Assembly (NCBI GenBank): GCA_030618495.1
Contig: JAUXDE010000001.1
Location: 1 to 40,404, forward strand
DNA from: Clostridia bacterium
GTDB lineage: Bacteria; UBA6262; WVXT01; JAUXBS01
DNA: 40,404 nucleotides
Direction of reading: 5' to 3'
This document shows positions 24,259-32,666 of this stretch, piece after piece (positions within the stretch are counted from its first letter, which is position 1; each line of letters opens with the position of its first letter). The translations under genes and the position numbers were made by a program. The notes under the pieces are model-generated. The model was not told the origin of the DNA. It worked only from the letters and a program-made list of their open reading frames with translations, and ran no database searches.

Positions 24259-25485
24259 TCAATATCTTTTTCTAATTGTTTTGTGTCTTCCTCGGGAGCT
24301 GAAGGACCTGCCTCTTCTTTTTGAAGAGAAAACACTAGTTGGTTTGGGAAATTCTTCTGAAGGGATTTCTGGGTGGCTTGCAACAGGCAGAAGGGCGTTT
24401 ATAAGCCTTTCAATGCCCAGAACGTTCTTTTTCTGATCCCTGGTAGCAAATGTAATTGCATGCCCTGCGTTACCTATCCTTGCTGTACGGCCGATCCTGT
24501 GAACGTAATCTTCCGGATCATCAGGAACATCATAGTTTATTACTGCCTCTATGCCTTTAACATCAATCCCGCGTGATGCGATATCTGTTGCTACAAGTAT
24601 CCTGTACTTGCCTGATCTGAAACCATCCATCGCTTCCCTTCTTTGTTTGAGTGAGCGGTTTGAGTGTATATCAATCGATCTCTGCCCTCTGGCTATAAGC
24701 TTCTTTGATATATTGCAGGCATTGTGTTTTGTGCGTGTGAACAGAAGAATAGATCCGTGATACTCCTTCAGCATTTTTTCGAGTAGAGGAAATTTTGAGT
24801 TTTTGTTTACGATAAATAATTCCTGGTCAATATTATCAGCCACTGTACCTGAAGGCGCTATTTCAACGCTTATAGGCATTTTCATGTAACTGTTTGCAAT
24901 ATTCATTATCTCTGGCGGCAAAGTAGCTGAAAACAGCATTGTCTGCCTGTTCTTGCTTACACCCGCCAGCACCCTGGCAATCTGCGGAGCAAAACCCATA
25001 TCAAGCATTCGGTCTGCTTCATCCAGTACAACCAGGCAGACCCGGGACAACGATATGTTTTTTCGCTGAATGTGGTCAATCAGCCGTCCGGGTGTAGCGA
25101 TAATGATGCGGGGATTCTTCCTTAGTGCTGAAGCCTGGGGATTTATAGGGGCACCGCCTATAATTACGGTGGTTCTTATATGGAATGAATGTCCGACCTG
25201 ACTAAAAACCTCTTCAACCTGTAGGGCAAGCTCCCTGGTAGGAACAAGAATCAAGCCGTTCCCGGAAGTCTGCGCAAGGCGCTGGTACATGGGTATACAA
25301 AATGCGAGTGTTTTCCCTGTGCCGGTCTGGGCGACACCTATTACATCCTTCCCTTCAATAGCAACAGGAATAGCCTTGGACTGAATCGGGGTGGGCGTGG
25401 TAAATTTTAAACGTGCAAGTGTTTCAAGAATTGCTGGCGCTATGCCCAGGCCATAAAAACTTGTGCTTGCTGTTTGAGTTGTCAT
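24259..25485 (-). CDS. DEAD-box ATP-dependent RNA helicase (RhlE-like)
   Basis: 408 aa from the ATG at 25485 (AAGGG Shine-Dalgarno upstream); the frame extends to 25551 without a better start. All helicase motifs are present: Q motif (FYGLGIAPAILETLARLKF, TPTPIQ), Walker A AQTGTGKT, PTREL, TPGR, VLDEADRML, SATLPP, and HRIGRTARIG. The C-terminal tail is basic (KRRGRSFSSRGRHKTIRKRY), as in RhlE/CsdA types that bind structured RNA. Roles in ribosome assembly or mRNA decay are usual. It is a single gene. Confidence 0.95.
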   Translation of the reverse strand: MTTQTASTSFYGLGIAPAILETLARLKFTTPTPIQSKAIPVAIEGKDVIGVAQTGTGKTLAFCIPMYQRLAQTSGNGLILVPTRELALQVEEVFSQVGHSFHIRTTVIIGGAPINPQASALRKNPRIIIATPGRLIDHIQRKNISLSRVCLVVLDEADRMLDMGFAPQIARVLAGVSKNRQTMLFSATLPPEIMNIANSYMKMPISVEIAPSGTVADNIDQELFIVNKNSKFPLLEKMLKEYHGSILLFTRTKHNACNISKKLIARGQRSIDIHSNRSLKQRREAMDGFRSGKYRILVATDIASRGIDVKGIEAVINYDVPDDPEDYVHRIGRTARIGNAGHAITFATRDQKKNVLGIERLINALLPVASHPEIPSEEFPKPTSVFSSKRRGRSFSSRGRHKTIRKRY

Positions 25486-25684
25486 ATTATTTTTTTGTCC
25501 CTTAATAACTTTCTCCCAAAAAATTATACCATTTTCAGGTTTAAAAATCAATGTATTTTTCCACTTTTTGTCTGGACCAATTTTCGGGGGTCAGGCCAGT
25601 CATCGATAATTCGCTTTATCTTAAGACTTTTACCGTAGGAGCCATTAAATTCTCTCTTTTAGTATTTCGTACAAAAAAAGCAAA

Positions 25685-25756
25685 CTCCCTGGGGAGGATT
25701 CGAACCTCCAACATTTCGGTTAACAGCCGAACGCTCTACCATTGAGCTACCAGGGA
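25685..25756 (-). tRNA. tRNA-Asn (anticodon GTT)
   Basis: Acceptor TCCCTGG/CCAGGGA, D arm GCTC/GAGC, anticodon stem TTCGG/CCGAA with loop CTGTTAA, and T arm GGAGG-TTCGAAT-CCTCC form a full cloverleaf. Discriminator G; CCA not encoded. Confidence 0.95.
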
Positions 25757-25793
25757 ATATAATATACTTACACGATTATTTAATCTTTACTGT

Positions 25794-26723
25794 CTACTGC
25801 TGTACTTCTTCACCGCAAAGTTTGAGGAGCCTGTTCCAGCGCCTTTCAATCTCTTCTTCTATCTCGTTTACCAGTTCTTCATTCTTAAGCATGTGCTTGA
25901 ACCTTCCCTGTAATTGCAGGAATTCCTTGTACGGTTTCTTTTCCTTTGGTTTGTAGGATAACTTGTACTCTCCGTTGACCACCTCATACATCGGCCAGTA
26001 ATGCGTATCACTGGCAAGCTTTGCCAGTTCAATGGTGATTGCCGGATCATACGCCCAGCCAAGCCTGCACGGGGTGAAGATATTGATAAAACTCGGGCCT
26101 TCTGTATCAAGCGCCTTCTCAACTTTAGTCGTCAGGTCCCGCCAGTTGCCTATTGAAGTCTGCGCCGCGTAAGGTATATGATGCGACGCCATTATCTCCG
26201 TTAAATCTTTCCTGTATTGCTTCTTGCCGTAACTGACTTTGCCCGAAGGTCCTGTTGTCGTATGCGACCCCCTGGGACTTGCCGATGAACGCTGAATACC
26301 CGTGTTCATGTACGCCCCGTTGTCATAGCAGACATAAAGCATGTTATGGCCCCTCTCCATTGCGCCCGAAAGGGACTGCAGGCCTATGTCATAGGTGCCC
26401 CCGTCACCGCCGAAGGCAATGAACTTTATATCCTTATCAACTTTGCCCTTCCTCTTGAGGGCCTGGTATGCCGCCTCAATACCGCTGCACGTGGCGGCGG
26501 AGTTCTCAAAAGCGCTGTGAAAGAACGGCACCTTCCATGACGAATAAGGAAATATAGTTGTTGCCACTTCAAGGCACCCTGTTGAACTGGTACATATAAC
26601 TTTATGTTTAGATGCGGCTAAAAGGACCTGCCTTGCCATAATACCCGCGCCGCAGCCGGAACACAACCGGTGCCCTCCTGTCATTTGTTCTTCTCTTTTG
26701 GCTAATTCTTTTATTCCTGGCAT
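25794..26723 (-). CDS. porB: Pyruvate (2-oxoacid):ferredoxin oxidoreductase, beta subunit
   Basis: 309 aa. The beta subunit binds thiamine diphosphate and a proximal [4Fe-4S] cluster. The cluster ligands are likely Cys21 and Cys24 (CSGCGAG), Cys50 and Cys219 (TPCRLGW). The TPP motif is GGDGGTYDIG (105-114), followed by the YDNGAYMNTG segment (133-142). It is the last gene of porGDAB, 17 bases after porA. The enzyme splits pyruvate and CoA into acetyl-CoA and CO2 and reduces ferredoxin; the reverse reaction is also possible. The SPRGSHTTTGPSGKVSYGK-like loop is typical of pyruvate-type enzymes. Confidence 0.93.
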   Translation of the reverse strand: MPGIKELAKREEQMTGGHRLCSGCGAGIMARQVLLAASKHKVICTSSTGCLEVATTIFPYSSWKVPFFHSAFENSAATCSGIEAAYQALKRKGKVDKDIKFIAFGGDGGTYDIGLQSLSGAMERGHNMLYVCYDNGAYMNTGIQRSSASPRGSHTTTGPSGKVSYGKKQYRKDLTEIMASHHIPYAAQTSIGNWRDLTTKVEKALDTEGPSFINIFTPCRLGWAYDPAITIELAKLASDTHYWPMYEVVNGEYKLSYKPKEKKPYKEFLQLQGRFKHMLKNEELVNEIEEEIERRWNRLLKLCGEEVQQ

Positions 26724-26740
26724 ATCATTGCTCCCTTCGT

Positions 26741-27925
26741 TTATTCGCGAACGCCAAGGTAGTTGACCACCTGCTCCACCTTGCCCGTTTCAGTCATTTT
26801 TTTAAGGTCATCATAAACACCCTTTATGGCGTCAAGGCCTATATCCCTGCCGCCAAGGCCGTAAATATAATTAGTTATTAAAGGTTTCTTTTCAAGGTCA
26901 TACAGGGAAGACCTTACATCCTCAAACAATGGACCGCCGAAACTGTTGAAAGCGTCCGACCTGTCCATTACCGCCAGGGCTTTCGCTCCCCTGAGCGCAT
27001 CTGAGAGTTCCTTGAACGGGAACGGCCTGAATATCCTCAGCTTCAGGAGTCCCGCTTTTATACCGTTCTTTCTGAGTTCCCTGACTACTGTCTTGGTCGT
27101 GCCTGCCGTTGAACCCATGACCAGTATCACCAGCTCAGCGCCGTCCATCCGGTATTCTTCAAATAACCCGTATTCCCTGCCAAACTTCTTTCCAAACTCT
27201 TTGCCGACTTCAACAATGACTTTACTTGCTTTGTTCATCGCCTCTATCTCCTGCCTCTTGTGCTCAAAGTAGTAATCCTGCAGGTCAAGCGCTCCCAGTG
27301 TATACGGCCTGTCAACGTCAAGCAGGAACCTTTCCGGCTTGTACTCGCCGATGAACTTTTTCGCTTCGTCATCCGATAACATGTGTATTACTTCCATGCA
27401 GTGACTTATAATGAACCCGTCATCGCTTACCATTGCAGGAAGAAGAACATCAGGATGCTCGCATATCTTTACCGCCTGTATGATTGAATCATAAGCCTCC
27501 TGGGAATTCTCACAGTTTATCTGTATCCAGCCCGTGTCCTTGGAAGCCATTGTATCGCTGTGGTCCCCGTGTATATTAATGGGTGCTGAAAGCGCCCTGT
27601 TGACTTCAGGCATGACAATAGGCAGCCTCAATCCTGAGGCTATATGCAGCATCTCGTTCATTAGAGCAAGGCCCTGCGACGCTGTTGCCGTCATCGCCCT
27701 TGCACCCCCGGCAGAAGCCCCTATGCATGCGCTCATAGCGCTGTGCTCCGACTCAACTGTCACGAACTCGGTATCAACCTTGCCGTCAGCTACGAACTGT
27801 GAGAACAACTGCGCAACTTCCGTTGCCGGCGTTATCGGGTAGGCTGCAACTACATCCGGGTTTATCTGGCGCATGGCTTCCGCCATCGCCTCGTTTCCTG
27901 TTCTTGCTACTTTATCTCCTGCCAT
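26741..27925 (-). CDS. porA: Pyruvate (2-oxoacid):ferredoxin oxidoreductase, alpha subunit
   Basis: 394 aa, the usual length. The N-terminal domain has AAYPITPATEVAQ (28-40), VESEHSAMSACIGASAGGARA and the TASQGLALMNE motif, all characteristic of PorA. The C-terminal domain (about 255-380) contains VLVMGSTAGTTK-like GSTAGTTKTVV and DRSDAFNSFGGPLFEDV. The alpha subunit joins porB to form the TPP site and binds CoA. It begins 12 bases after porD. It contains no ferredoxin domain, as expected when the delta subunit is separate. Confidence 0.93.
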   Translation of the reverse strand: MAGDKVARTGNEAMAEAMRQINPDVVAAYPITPATEVAQLFSQFVADGKVDTEFVTVESEHSAMSACIGASAGGARAMTATASQGLALMNEMLHIASGLRLPIVMPEVNRALSAPINIHGDHSDTMASKDTGWIQINCENSQEAYDSIIQAVKICEHPDVLLPAMVSDDGFIISHCMEVIHMLSDDEAKKFIGEYKPERFLLDVDRPYTLGALDLQDYYFEHKRQEIEAMNKASKVIVEVGKEFGKKFGREYGLFEEYRMDGAELVILVMGSTAGTTKTVVRELRKNGIKAGLLKLRIFRPFPFKELSDALRGAKALAVMDRSDAFNSFGGPLFEDVRSSLYDLEKKPLITNYIYGLGGRDIGLDAIKGVYDDLKKMTETGKVEQVVNYLGVRE

Positions 27926-27937
27926 ATCATATCTCCT

Positions 27938-28243
27938 TTATTTACCTGATTTCTTCTCAGGGACCATCTTTATCGCCTGAATCTTTGGCGGGCACACCTT
28001 CGCGCAAATGCCGCAGCCCTTGCAGAATTTGAGGTCGAACTCCTCAGTCATCTTACCGTCCTTCAGTATTACCGCTGAGTCCGGGCAGTTAATCCAGCAT
28101 ATAAGGCAACTGATACACTTGTTCATGTCGCGGACCGGCCTTTCACTCCTCCAGTTTCCAGTCTCAAACTCCGCCGCCGTCCCCGCTTCAAGGACATCGC
28201 CGTGCGCGAGTTCCTTCCATCCCTTCTTTTTTATCTCTGCCAT
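27938..28243 (-). CDS. porD: Pyruvate:ferredoxin oxidoreductase, delta (ferredoxin-like) subunit
   Basis: 101 aa. Two [4Fe-4S] cluster motifs: CISCLICWINCP and CKGCGICAKVCP. The N-terminal region (GWKELAHGDVLEAGT) and NWRSERPVRD before the first cluster are typical of PorD. It relays electrons from the PorAB core to external ferredoxin. It lies between porG (17 bases) and porA (12 bases). Confidence 0.94.
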   Translation of the reverse strand: MAEIKKKGWKELAHGDVLEAGTAAEFETGNWRSERPVRDMNKCISCLICWINCPDSAVILKDGKMTEEFDLKFCKGCGICAKVCPPKIQAIKMVPEKKSGK

Positions 28244-28260
28244 CTATTTCTCCTTTATCT

Positions 28261-28839
28261 TTATTCTCCCCTTACTTCCTCGTAGGCGCGTTTTATTGAA
28301 TCAAGGTTGCCCCCGATTACTTCCGGCTTGTGCGCAAATTTCTTCTTAAGCTTATGCTCCGTATCCCTAATAACCCCGTCAAGTTTCAGAAAATCGGATA
28401 CCTTGACCAACGCTCCCATCATCGGCGTGTTGGGTTTATCAAGCTTGATGCATTCCGTGGCTATCTTTGACGCATTAACCGTGTAAACCTTCTGGCTCTT
28501 CAGTCCTAATTTGTCCTTCATTTCCCCGGGCGATAGCGTTGTGTTAACTATTATCGAACCATCCTCCTGCAGCCCCTCTGTTACGTCCACCTGCCCTATA
28601 AGCGTCTCGTCAAGCACGACTACTATTTTTGGCGATGTAACCTGGCAGTGCCGGGTTATTTCGTCATCACAGAGCCTGTTAAAAGACTGTACGGGAGCGC
28701 CCATTCTCTCGGGTCCGTACTCGGGGAACGCCTGTATGTACTTGCCCGTTGCAAGGGCAGCCTCACCGAAAAGCAAAGCAACCGTCTTTGCTCCCTGTCC
28801 GCCTCTGCCATGCCATCTGATTTCAAGTAGTTCTGCCAT
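28261..28839 (-). CDS. porG: Pyruvate:ferredoxin oxidoreductase, gamma subunit
   Basis: 192 aa from the ATG at 28839, which has a GGAGA Shine-Dalgarno sequence seven bases upstream; the frame extends to 28881 but the longer form adds only non-conserved residues. The family signature is IRWHGRGGQGAKTVA, followed by QAFPEYGPERMGAPV and the NTTLSP segment. It is the first gene of porGDAB, and a strong promoter lies just upstream at 28909-28937. Confidence 0.93.
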   Translation of the reverse strand: MAELLEIRWHGRGGQGAKTVALLFGEAALATGKYIQAFPEYGPERMGAPVQSFNRLCDDEITRHCQVTSPKIVVVLDETLIGQVDVTEGLQEDGSIIVNTTLSPGEMKDKLGLKSQKVYTVNASKIATECIKLDKPNTPMMGALVKVSDFLKLDGVIRDTEHKLKKKFAHKPEVIGGNLDSIKRAYEEVRGE

Positions 28840-28908
28840 TAATATTCTCCTTCCAGTATTTATTGCTTGTTCATACGTCAATATCTGTTTTAATGCATAG
28901 GAATTATT

Positions 28909-28937
28909 ATTATACCAAAAACAAATATTTATGTCAA
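28909..28937 (-). promoter_or_regulatory. Consensus sigma70-type promoter of porGDAB
   Basis: On the minus strand TTGACA (28932-28937) and TATAAT (28909-28914) are both exact consensus and are separated by 17 bp. The -35 box is formed by the last Leu and Thr codons and the stop of the THEP1-like gene that ends at 28929. The predicted start is about 60 bases before the porG ATG. Confidence 0.8.
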
Positions 28938-29447
28938 ATAAGCCCGTATATCAAGCGCGATTTTGCCCGCGCTGTCACTGCCGGCGGTGTACACCCTCAC
29001 TTCTGCCTGTCCGGCAAGGGAACGGAATTTCTCAAGAAGCCCCTCCCTTACAACGACCAGGGCGTACCTGCCTTCCGAAAAAACCCCAAGCGCGCTCCGC
29101 CAGAGCCCCTTTCCGCCAACTATCTCTGCCGGGCCGAGTTCATCAATAACAACCACTTCGCCTGTTTTCGATTCCTCAATAATCCCGCATGCTCTTTTAA
29201 TTCCTTCAGAAACGAAGTAAAAACCGCCTGCCTTCAAAGAACCCTTGTCCGCGGTATTTCTTAGAAGCGGGAATTTCCCGCCGCCTTTCACATCAACCCC
29301 GTCATATCCAAGGTACCTGCCGCCTTCAATAACCGCAACGCTCAGGAACCCGCAAACAGCCACGCCTTTATCTCTTAAAACATCAACGACATCGCTCACA
29401 AGAGACGTCTTGCCCGAGTGTATGGCTCCCGTTATCACGTAAACCAA
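28929..29447 (-). CDS. THEP1-like nucleoside-triphosphatase (NTPase_1 family)
   Basis: 172 aa. The Walker A motif is GAIHSGKTS (7-15), and the Walker B region is EVVVIDELGPAE near residue 100, the signature of the archaeal/Thermotoga-type THEP1 nucleotidases. Members hydrolyse NTPs in vitro and the biological role is not settled. The start is a TTG at 29447, one base beyond the stop of the 52-aa gene, which supports coupling; a later GTG is possible. It is the last gene of the run that begins at dnaX. Confidence 0.85.
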   Translation of the reverse strand: MVYVITGAIHSGKTSLVSDVVDVLRDKGVAVCGFLSVAVIEGGRYLGYDGVDVKGGGKFPLLRNTADKGSLKAGGFYFVSEGIKRACGIIEESKTGEVVVIDELGPAEIVGGKGLWRSALGVFSEGRYALVVVREGLLEKFRSLAGQAEVRVYTAGSDSAGKIALDIRAYLT

Positions 29448-29448
29448 C

Positions 29449-29607
29449 TCAGGACTCTCCCCCCCCGTTTATCTTAAGGGAAAGCGTCTTTACCCTGCCG
29501 GCCCCCCTCAGGGGTTTTACCAGGCCAAGAAGGGTGTTATAAATTATTTCTTCCACGAAGCTGTTAATCTTAATCTTCTTACCGTTTATACAGAGTTCTA
29601 TTTTCAA
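29449..29607 (-). CDS. 52-aa small protein between the P-loop protein and the THEP1-like NTPase
   Basis: The TTG at 29607 has an AGGAGG Shine-Dalgarno sequence eight bases upstream. The frame runs 52 codons to the TGA at 29449, immediately before the NTPase start. The product starts KIELCINGKKIKINSFVEE and continues as a mixed strand/helix with a basic middle (LVKPLRGAGRVKTLSLKI). Tight packing on both sides and the strong ribosome site argue that it is real. The pattern (short strand pair, helix, strand) would fit a small partner domain. I do not recognise a family. Confidence 0.65.
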   Translation of the reverse strand: MKIELCINGKKIKINSFVEEIIYNTLLGLVKPLRGAGRVKTLSLKINGGGES

Positions 29608-29619
29608 CTCAATTACCTC

Positions 29620-30102
29620 CTAGGCGGAATCAAACCTGTCAATGACCTTCCTGACAGCGTTCTCCCCGGGAAACCCGTCTATAAATACATCTATCATGTC
29701 CATTACATCCCGGGCCGAATCCTTGAGCGCGCCTTCACTTCTTATCATAACAGCAAGGTCCGGTTTAAAAACCTTAAGCGCGCTGTTGCCTTCAAAAATC
29801 GCCCGCTCATACCCGTCAAGCTTTTCAAGCGCCTCGCTAACGGCTTTCTTTACATGCCCCCGTTCGGTCCTCACCCACAACACCTTGCCTGCGCCCGCCT
29901 TCATCAACCTGCAGGTATCGGTACCGGCCATTCCTATAACTTCCGGGCTGTCTTCTATTGAGAAACCCTTGACCTGGTCGGTATTATCATTATAAACGGT
30001 TACCTTACATGCAGCCCAACCGTCTGAACTCTTAATAATTTTCTCCGCGAGGCTGGTCTTTCCGGCGCCGCTTACAGTACTTGTTATGCAGATAGTTTTC
30101 AA
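29620..30102 (-). CDS. MobB-like P-loop NTPase
   Basis: About 160 aa from the TTG at 30102. That TTG overlaps the stop of the upstream gene as TTGA and so is preferred over the start at 30222, which would overlap the upstream gene by 124 bases. Walker A is STVSGAGKTSL close to the N-terminus. GTDTCRLMKAGAGKVLWVRT and the later EGNSALKVFKPDLAVMI resemble MobB and related GTP-binding proteins of molybdopterin or metal-cofactor pathways. The rest of the Mo-cofactor pathway is not in the window, so the name is descriptive only. Confidence 0.7.
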   Translation of the reverse strand: MKTICITSTVSGAGKTSLAEKIIKSSDGWAACKVTVYNDNTDQVKGFSIEDSPEVIGMAGTDTCRLMKAGAGKVLWVRTERGHVKKAVSEALEKLDGYERAIFEGNSALKVFKPDLAVMIRSEGALKDSARDVMDMIDVFIDGFPGENAVRKVIDRFDSA

Positions 30103-30713
30103 AATCCCTTTATTAGACAAACACTGTGATAAACAAACACCGCCACTAAATTGATAACCGAACCGTATGCGTAATGCTTCCCGCTCATCTTTCCGCGCAG
30201 AGCGTGCCCTAACGCGAACCACGCGCCCATACCGCAGAACAAAACCGTAGAAACAACGCTCTTTGGCGTAAAAAGAGGATTTAACAGCGTATAGGCTGCC
30301 GTGTTCAGAATGTGCGTAGAAAACCCAATCATAAGCCCCGCTCCCGCTATTATTAAACCTTTTATAATCCCGTCATGGGAACGCTCGCCGGCAATCCTGT
30401 AAGCATGGGATATGATTACTACGGTAATTACCGTTTCAGCCAGTATGGATATCACGGGATGGGTTATTGATTTAAAAACCAGCGTCCTGTAGTAAAGAGG
30501 TATGCTCAACAACTTCAACGAAGCCGCCACCAAACCCACGCCAAGACACCTTGACGAGTTCTCCCTCTCCTTTATGATACAGCTTGAAATACAGAACGCC
30601 CCTATGCCCATCATAACGGAACCGGTGAGGGGAAACCGTACCGAATGCAGGAATCCGCCCACAACAGCCTCCGCCATACCCCACATGGTTCCATAAAATA
30701 ATACCGCCAGCAT
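30099..30713 (-). CDS. Polytopic inner-membrane protein, possibly S-component-like
   Basis: 204 aa with five or six hydrophobic helices. The N-terminus YGTMWGMAEAVVGGFLH, followed by GSVMMGIGAF, has the small-residue pattern seen in substrate-binding membrane proteins of ECF transporters, but no ECF ATPase or T protein is present. It lies between the TonB-dependent receptor (42 bases) and the P-loop protein (overlapping stop/start). An uptake role is inferred from the receptor upstream. Other membrane families cannot be excluded. Confidence 0.55.
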   Translation of the reverse strand: MLAVLFYGTMWGMAEAVVGGFLHSVRFPLTGSVMMGIGAFCISSCIIKERENSSRCLGVGLVAASLKLLSIPLYYRTLVFKSITHPVISILAETVITVVIISHAYRIAGERSHDGIIKGLIIAGAGLMIGFSTHILNTAAYTLLNPLFTPKSVVSTVLFCGMGAWFALGHALRGKMSGKHYAYGSVINLVAVFVYHSVCLIKGF

Positions 30714-30755
30714 TATAAACCCTCCTTAGTGAGGATAAGTTCAACCCGGAAAAAA

Positions 30756-32660
30756 CTATATCCCCATGTTAAATGAAACCACCAGGCTCCTGCCCGGCTG
30801 GGGATAGCCTGTCTCTTCAACGTAATCAACATCGAATATATTATTAAGCGCAATACTTATGTCGGTATTATTAAAAACTTCCCTTGAACACCTCAGGTTC
30901 CACAGGCTGTAAGGATTTATTATTTCCTGGTTACCGTTCCAGTCGTACGAATACATTTCACCGTTAACCAGCCCCAGCAGGCTTGCTGTCATCCTTCCTG
31001 ATTTGTACAACACCCTGAAGTTCCACCTGCTGGCGGGTATATAAGGCAGTTCATTATCGTTCCTGCCGATGAAGGACGGGTTCCTGTCTTTTGCGACCAA
31101 AAATGCATAATCAACAGCGCATGAAAAACCTTCAAATAATTCCGCGCTTACAGAAACCTCGATACCGTTCATGTACGCCTGGGCTATATTCTGATACTGG
31201 AATTCCTTATTCTTCCTTTCTATCAGGCCGTCCACATTGTTTATGAAAAGCGACAGGTTACCCGTAAGAAAATCCTCATCCCTGCCAATCCCGACTTCAA
31301 AACCGCTGTTCCTCTGCGAAGTCAGTGCGGTATTGCCTGAGTCGTTGTTATACAGGTGATTAAAAGTCGGGAACCTTGTCTTGAACGACACGTCAAGGTT
31401 TATGGTTGTCTTATCATCAGGATTGTATATCACGTTCATTACAGGGCTTACCGCCGCATCCTCCCTGAACGTGTCTACACTGCCGCTCAATCTAAAAAGA
31501 ATCTTATCCATGTACGCCATTTCGTCTTCAATACCCAGCGAGTACGAATTGGCATGATAGCTGTTGCGTTCGGAAGTTTTGCTGTCATAATCGCTGTGAA
31601 AATCCCCCCTGGCATTAATACTGGCCTTTATGGAATGTGAATCCGATATCCTGTAATCAGCGTAACACTGCGTGCCTACCGCGTACGACCTGAAAGTCGT
31701 TCTCCTGTCAACCACAAGATATGAGATACTATCGTACCAATCCATTGAATTATCATACCTGTCATAGTATATCCTTGAACTTACGGAGCACCTGTCGCTT
31801 ACCCTTAACCTGTCATTGAAAGCGCACCTTGTCTTCTTCCATACGGGAAAATCCCTGAATTTAGCTTTTGAGTTTGAAACCTGCGGAGGTATGCCCTTAC
31901 TGCTGTTAATGTGCTGGACTGACAGGGCCATTCTATGCCGGTCGCCGGGATTGAACCCCAGTTTGACCGAAACGTTAGACTTGTCGTAATCGCTCTTTTC
32001 TCTTAAACCCGCCCCCTGGTTTAACTGCGTCGCATCATAGGCCGCGCTTAGCCCGTACCCGTCCGAAACATCCTTAGCGGCGGCAAAGCTGAGGTTGAAC
32101 TTCCCGAAGGTTTTATAGTAGCCGACACCGCCCATCATGGTGTTGTAACCGCTTAGCCTCCCGTTAACTTTATAGGACGTCTTCTCCGTGGGTTCCCTGG
32201 TTATTATGTTGATAACCCCGCCCATGGCGTTCGGCCCGTAAATACCCGACGCCGAGCCCTTGATTATTTTTATCTTCTCTATATCGTTTACGGAGATATG
32301 GCTCAAATCAAGATAACCGTAATAGGGCGAGCTTACCGGCACGCCGTCCACCATCACGAGTACCTGGTCCTGGCTGACCCCCCTTAAAAACACCTCCGGC
32401 TCGTTCTTGTTACCCACGGACACGTGCACGCCCTGTATGAAATCAAGCGCCTCGTCAACAGTCCTCGCATCGCGTATCATAATATCCTCACCGTCTATCT
32501 CTATCTGGGACGCCCTGCTGACTGCCTCCCCCGTTACCACAACCTCACCGAAAGGCAGGGATATGTCCTCCCCGCGGCAAATGCCGTGAAGACAGGCAAG
32601 CGCGAACAACACCGTTAATAACCTTAAACCGCCGGCCCTCGTATGATTACGATAATACAT
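30756..32660 (-). CDS. TonB-dependent outer-membrane receptor
   Basis: 634 aa. A signal peptide (LLTVLFALACLHGICRG) is followed by a plug domain with EVVVTGEAVS, DEALDFIQGVHVS, DQVLVMVDGVPVSSPYYG and GSASGIYGPNAMGGVINIIT. The rest is a 22-stranded barrel ending LVVSFNMGI. The BtuB/FepA-like plug suggests uptake of a metal complex or cofactor. The start codon is six bases after recR, which is unusual for a receptor gene. Genes downstream encode a membrane protein, two NTPases and a small protein that could process the substrate; no TonB-ExbBD is nearby. Confidence 0.92.
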   Translation of the reverse strand: MYYRNHTRAGGLRLLTVLFALACLHGICRGEDISLPFGEVVVTGEAVSRASQIEIDGEDIMIRDARTVDEALDFIQGVHVSVGNKNEPEVFLRGVSQDQVLVMVDGVPVSSPYYGYLDLSHISVNDIEKIKIIKGSASGIYGPNAMGGVINIITREPTEKTSYKVNGRLSGYNTMMGGVGYYKTFGKFNLSFAAAKDVSDGYGLSAAYDATQLNQGAGLREKSDYDKSNVSVKLGFNPGDRHRMALSVQHINSSKGIPPQVSNSKAKFRDFPVWKKTRCAFNDRLRVSDRCSVSSRIYYDRYDNSMDWYDSISYLVVDRRTTFRSYAVGTQCYADYRISDSHSIKASINARGDFHSDYDSKTSERNSYHANSYSLGIEDEMAYMDKILFRLSGSVDTFREDAAVSPVMNVIYNPDDKTTINLDVSFKTRFPTFNHLYNNDSGNTALTSQRNSGFEVGIGRDEDFLTGNLSLFINNVDGLIERKNKEFQYQNIAQAYMNGIEVSVSAELFEGFSCAVDYAFLVAKDRNPSFIGRNDNELPYIPASRWNFRVLYKSGRMTASLLGLVNGEMYSYDWNGNQEIINPYSLWNLRCSREVFNNTDISIALNNIFDVDYVEETGYPQPGRSLVVSFNMGI

Positions 32661-32666
32661 GTCTGT

